DNA of 61,740 bases from Cryomorphaceae bacterium (GTDB taxonomy: Bacteria > Bacteroidota > Bacteroidia > Flavobacteriales_D > SKUL01), in assembly GCA_007695365.1 (NCBI GenBank), contig REDV01000066.1, positions 1-61,740 of the forward strand, in the 5' to 3' direction. The notes beneath the pieces were generated by a model. That model was given only the letters and a program-made list of their open reading frames with translations, did no database searches and was not told where the DNA came from. Position 1 is the stretch's first letter; every line of letters starts with the position of its first letter. Of the stretch, positions 59,255-61,740 are shown in pieces. A program made the position numbers and the translations under genes.

Positions 59255-61740
59255 TTACTTCACCACACTGATTTTTACGGTGTCAAAATTTTTGTTGTTG
59301 ACAATGAGTTTGGCAATGTAGATACCTGCGGGCCATCCGGTAACGTAGATTTCCTGGAAACCTGCATCGCTGGCGGCAAACTCGCGTATAAGCTGACCAT
59401 CAAGGTTAAAGATTTGCACCATGCCCAGCCCCTCGGCCTCTTTGGGGTAGGTGAGCACCACGCGGTCTTTGGTGGGGTTGGGCCACGCCTGGAGGTAGCG
59501 TTCGGGTTTTTCTTCGATCTTGCTTGAGACAGATGACATGGACTTCGGATCCAGGATGACCGGTTGAGGCGGAAGAGAGTCGGTAGCTCCCTGCGCGTAC
59601 AGCCAGCCCCAAGCATCTCCAAGTGTCAAGGGCGCGTTATAGAAGAAGTCCCAACCAGTTGCAAGGTGAGCTTCAGTAATTGAGTCTGCGGTAGCGGTAT
59701 TGATCATAAACTGCACCCAACCTTTCCTATCGGGATGAACATCGAGCGAATCGAGTAAAGTTTGAGCCATTCCAGTATTACCCGAACGCAAGTAAGCTCC
59801 AATACGATGCAGTTTGTAGTGCGGCTCAGGTCTGCTTTCAAGATAAGCATTCCACGCAGCGTGATCAATCGAATCAGGGTGGTATAAGAAATGGCGGTGA
59901 ATGGCTCTTTCAGTTTGCGATTTTTCATTGCATCGCTGCGAAATTTCTGCATGAAGCAACCTTGCCAGACTCGCTCCACTGTTTTGCTGGGCATCATCAA
60001 TGAATTGCATGAAAAATGGAGAAAGAATGGCGTTATCTTTTAAGAAGGTATAGACATCACCCGGCAAGCGCGAGTTGGCCACGAGTACTTGCGTTAAGTG
60101 CCAGGGGTCAAAAGATTCGGCGGCATCAATGGCTGCCATCAAAGCTTCTCTGCTCAGCGGGTAACGGGCCAGCAGCAAATCACGCAAATAGGCAGATTCT
60201 TCGTTGTGAATGTTTTGCAACAAATCAATAATATCTTCTGTTTCACCGCCATCAATGGTTACCTGGTAAAGCGCAAGTGCACTCTCAAGATTGCTGTCAG
60301 CGGTTGCCTGCTTCTCCATCAATGTTGCCAGCGGGTACTTTCCATCTCCTTGTGTAGTGAAATTACTCGGGCAGTGATTTTCAAAGTCGAGCAAAACTCC
60401 GTTGTACAAAATGTTGTGAGTAACCTCCATGTGTGCCTGCCCTTCCGGTTGAGGGTCTGTTACATCAAAAACCGGTTGGGTGGTAGGGTCGTCTTGCAGA
60501 CACCAGTATTGAAACATCAAGCCTGAACCAGAGTTAGCACCGTACGTTTCATGTACACGGACATCACGATACGGAAAACTCGCCGGGTAGTTGGGATATG
60601 AAAAGACGTTGTTGGTAAGCCATTCTACCTGCAACCCTGAACCTTGATCGTCTCTCCATTCTGTTTCCGGGGTGAGGAAAATATCTGCGCGACCTGCCTC
60701 TGAAAACTGATTGCATCGGGCTTGCAATCCCATATTTCTGATGGGGCCTCTGTTGTTATTGACAACGCTGACACCTACATTCAACTTGTTGAAAGTGTTA
60801 CGGTACACTTCATTGTCAACCTCAAGGTGAGAAAATGATGCATCCTTGTTGCTGTTGTCAACGATTAAGCCCGTGTTAACAGAAACCTCATCGGCAAAGA
60901 AGTTATTCTCTTCTACGGTAAAAAGATACGTGTTGGCCAGGTATGCTCCATACCCTCCTTCAGGGTAATTGCTGTTAAGTACGGGTATGTGGAAATTGTT
61001 GAAGGTGATATTTTCGCGGCTCACACCAAACACAATCATACCGCGTTGATTGTGTTGAAACTCCATCCTGCTTGCGGTGAAGTAGTCGTTTTCTGCCCCA
61101 ACAACCAATACACCGTTGTAGAGTTGGTAAAAGCACTGGTGAACATTATCAGAAATGGGCAATGCATCATGAGCTGCCTCATAAGGCTCATTTTGACCGG
61201 TAACCCGAAAAGTGGCTTGCAATGCATAAAGACCCGTTCCGCGTTGGTCAATTTCAAAATCTGCAAACTGAGATGTATTTCGCCATGAACAGTTTCTGAA
61301 AGTTACATCTTGCACACGGTGCAATTGCACATGGTAATCAGGCATGATTGCCGGATTGTTCAAAAGCCCGTCTGTAAGAAAATCACAGTTCTCGAAGTAG
61401 CACCGGTTGGGGTCAACACTGCCCTGGCTGTTGAGCCACAAGTAGTTTTGCACAAGAACATCTCGTTGGTTGTTTCTGAACCGGCTGTTGTAGGCCCTGA
61501 TTACTCCTCCTGTTTCGTTGAACTGAAACAGATTGTTTTCCGTGCTTCCCTGCCTGCTTGCAGCCATTGCACCAATATAAGCGTGCTCTATCACGCTGTT
61601 GTTGGTCATGTGCAGGTAGCCTTGATTCGAAAAGGGAAACTGAGCGGCAGTAGGGTCTCCCCATACTTCAACGCCGAGCCACATTTCGCTATGACAAGGC
61701 CCCGAAGTAAATATGGTGCTGTCCAGGTTTAGCCTTCCTC
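59255..61740 (-). CDS. Large beta-helix protein with T9SS sorting domain, 5' end missing
   Basis: The frame is open to the right edge, so only the C-terminal 827 residues are seen. The upstream part shows repeated short motifs of a right-handed parallel beta-helix (YLHMTNNSVIEHA, VRNNQR-like turns, FRNCSWRNTS, GYGAYLANTYLFTVEENNF), up to about residue 430. A helical segment follows (LESALALYQVTIDGG, AAESFDPWHLTQVLV). A T9SS sorting domain starts about 745 (AWPNPTKDRVVLTYP, ending NFDTVKISVVK). Secreted beta-helix proteins are often carbohydrate-active or adhesins; no catalytic residue can be assigned. Confidence 0.85.
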   Translation of the reverse strand, partial: GRLNLDSTIFTSGPCHSEMWLGVEVWGDPTAAQFPFSNQGYLHMTNNSVIEHAYIGAMAASRQGSTENNLFQFNETGGVIRAYNSRFRNNQRDVLVQNYLWLNSQGSVDPNRCYFENCDFLTDGLLNNPAIMPDYHVQLHRVQDVTFRNCSWRNTSQFADFEIDQRGTGLYALQATFRVTGQNEPYEAAHDALPISDNVHQCFYQLYNGVLVVGAENDYFTASRMEFQHNQRGMIVFGVSRENITFNNFHIPVLNSNYPEGGYGAYLANTYLFTVEENNFFADEVSVNTGLIVDNSNKDASFSHLEVDNEVYRNTFNKLNVGVSVVNNNRGPIRNMGLQARCNQFSEAGRADIFLTPETEWRDDQGSGLQVEWLTNNVFSYPNYPASFPYRDVRVHETYGANSGSGLMFQYWCLQDDPTTQPVFDVTDPQPEGQAHMEVTHNILYNGVLLDFENHCPSNFTTQGDGKYPLATLMEKQATADSNLESALALYQVTIDGGETEDIIDLLQNIHNEESAYLRDLLLARYPLSREALMAAIDAAESFDPWHLTQVLVANSRLPGDVYTFLKDNAILSPFFMQFIDDAQQNSGASLARLLHAEISQRCNEKSQTERAIHRHFLYHPDSIDHAAWNAYLESRPEPHYKLHRIGAYLRSGNTGMAQTLLDSLDVHPDRKGWVQFMINTATADSITEAHLATGWDFFYNAPLTLGDAWGWLYAQGATDSLPPQPVILDPKSMSSVSSKIEEKPERYLQAWPNPTKDRVVLTYPKEAEGLGMVQIFNLDGQLIREFAASDAGFQEIYVTGWPAGIYIAKLIVNNKNFDTVKISVVK

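Overview
The window is chromosomal DNA of a Bacteroidota bacterium, most like the Flavobacteriales/Cryomorphaceae-type marine lineages. Evidence: five proteins carry C-terminal type IX secretion (T9SS) sorting domains; a menaquinone operon is present; genes lack obvious Shine-Dalgarno sequences; several are preceded by the Bacteroidota -7 box TAnnTTTG, sometimes with TTG about 17-20 bp upstream; DUF4476, Wzi-like, S16-with-tail and DCC (DUF393) families are typical of the phylum. Genes are tightly packed with many ATGA/GTGA/TTGA overlaps. No tRNA, rRNA, CRISPR array, transposase or integrase was seen.

Layout. 1-4260: T9SS-exported proteins, a relic of an S74/tail-fibre-type protein, and a folded intergenic element. 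4261-7726 (minus): secreted CocE/S15 hydrolase, lipoprotein, DUF58 protein. 7757-14267: trxA, dnaE with a fused N-terminal proofreading exonuclease, a DUF1571 protein and an HD phosphohydrolase. 14378-16491: rpsP (very long acidic tail with a 60-bp tandem repeat), rimM, trmN6-like methyltransferase. 16573-18780: lipoprotein and saccharopine dehydrogenase-like enzyme. 18935-23446: an operon of a DUF4476 protein, a CsgG-like TPR lipoprotein and two LPP20-like lipoproteins, a candidate outer-membrane complex of unknown role. 23480-25697: DUF423 protein and pckA. 25974-32896: OmpR-type regulator divergent from a compact menaquinone operon (thioesterase-menF-menD-menA-menC-menE; menB absent).

32899-40397: CoA-transferase, SdpI-like protein, then a minus-strand operon tetR-ABC-HlyD-TolC whose ABC protein has lost most catalytic ATPase motifs, and a divergent hemerythrin protein. 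40407-45317: coupled PASTA-T9SS-rluD operon divergent from ddl. 45327-49697: coupled PaaK-like ligase and C45/acyltransferase-like Ntn hydrolase, divergent from a glycerophosphodiesterase, then a DCC protein. 49742-57081: SPOR-like coiled-coil protein, outer-membrane barrel, and a four-gene polysaccharide cluster (alpha/alpha-barrel protein, DUF354 glycosyltransferase-like protein, methyltransferase-sugar transferase fusion, Wzi-like porin). 57193-61740: a possible 39-residue membrane protein, isoaspartyl peptidase, alpha/beta hydrolase, and the C-terminal part of a large beta-helix T9SS protein running off the right edge.

Start codons were chosen from signal peptides, overlaps with upstream stops and promoter positions; several are TTG or GTG. 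All family assignments come from reading motifs, not from database searches.
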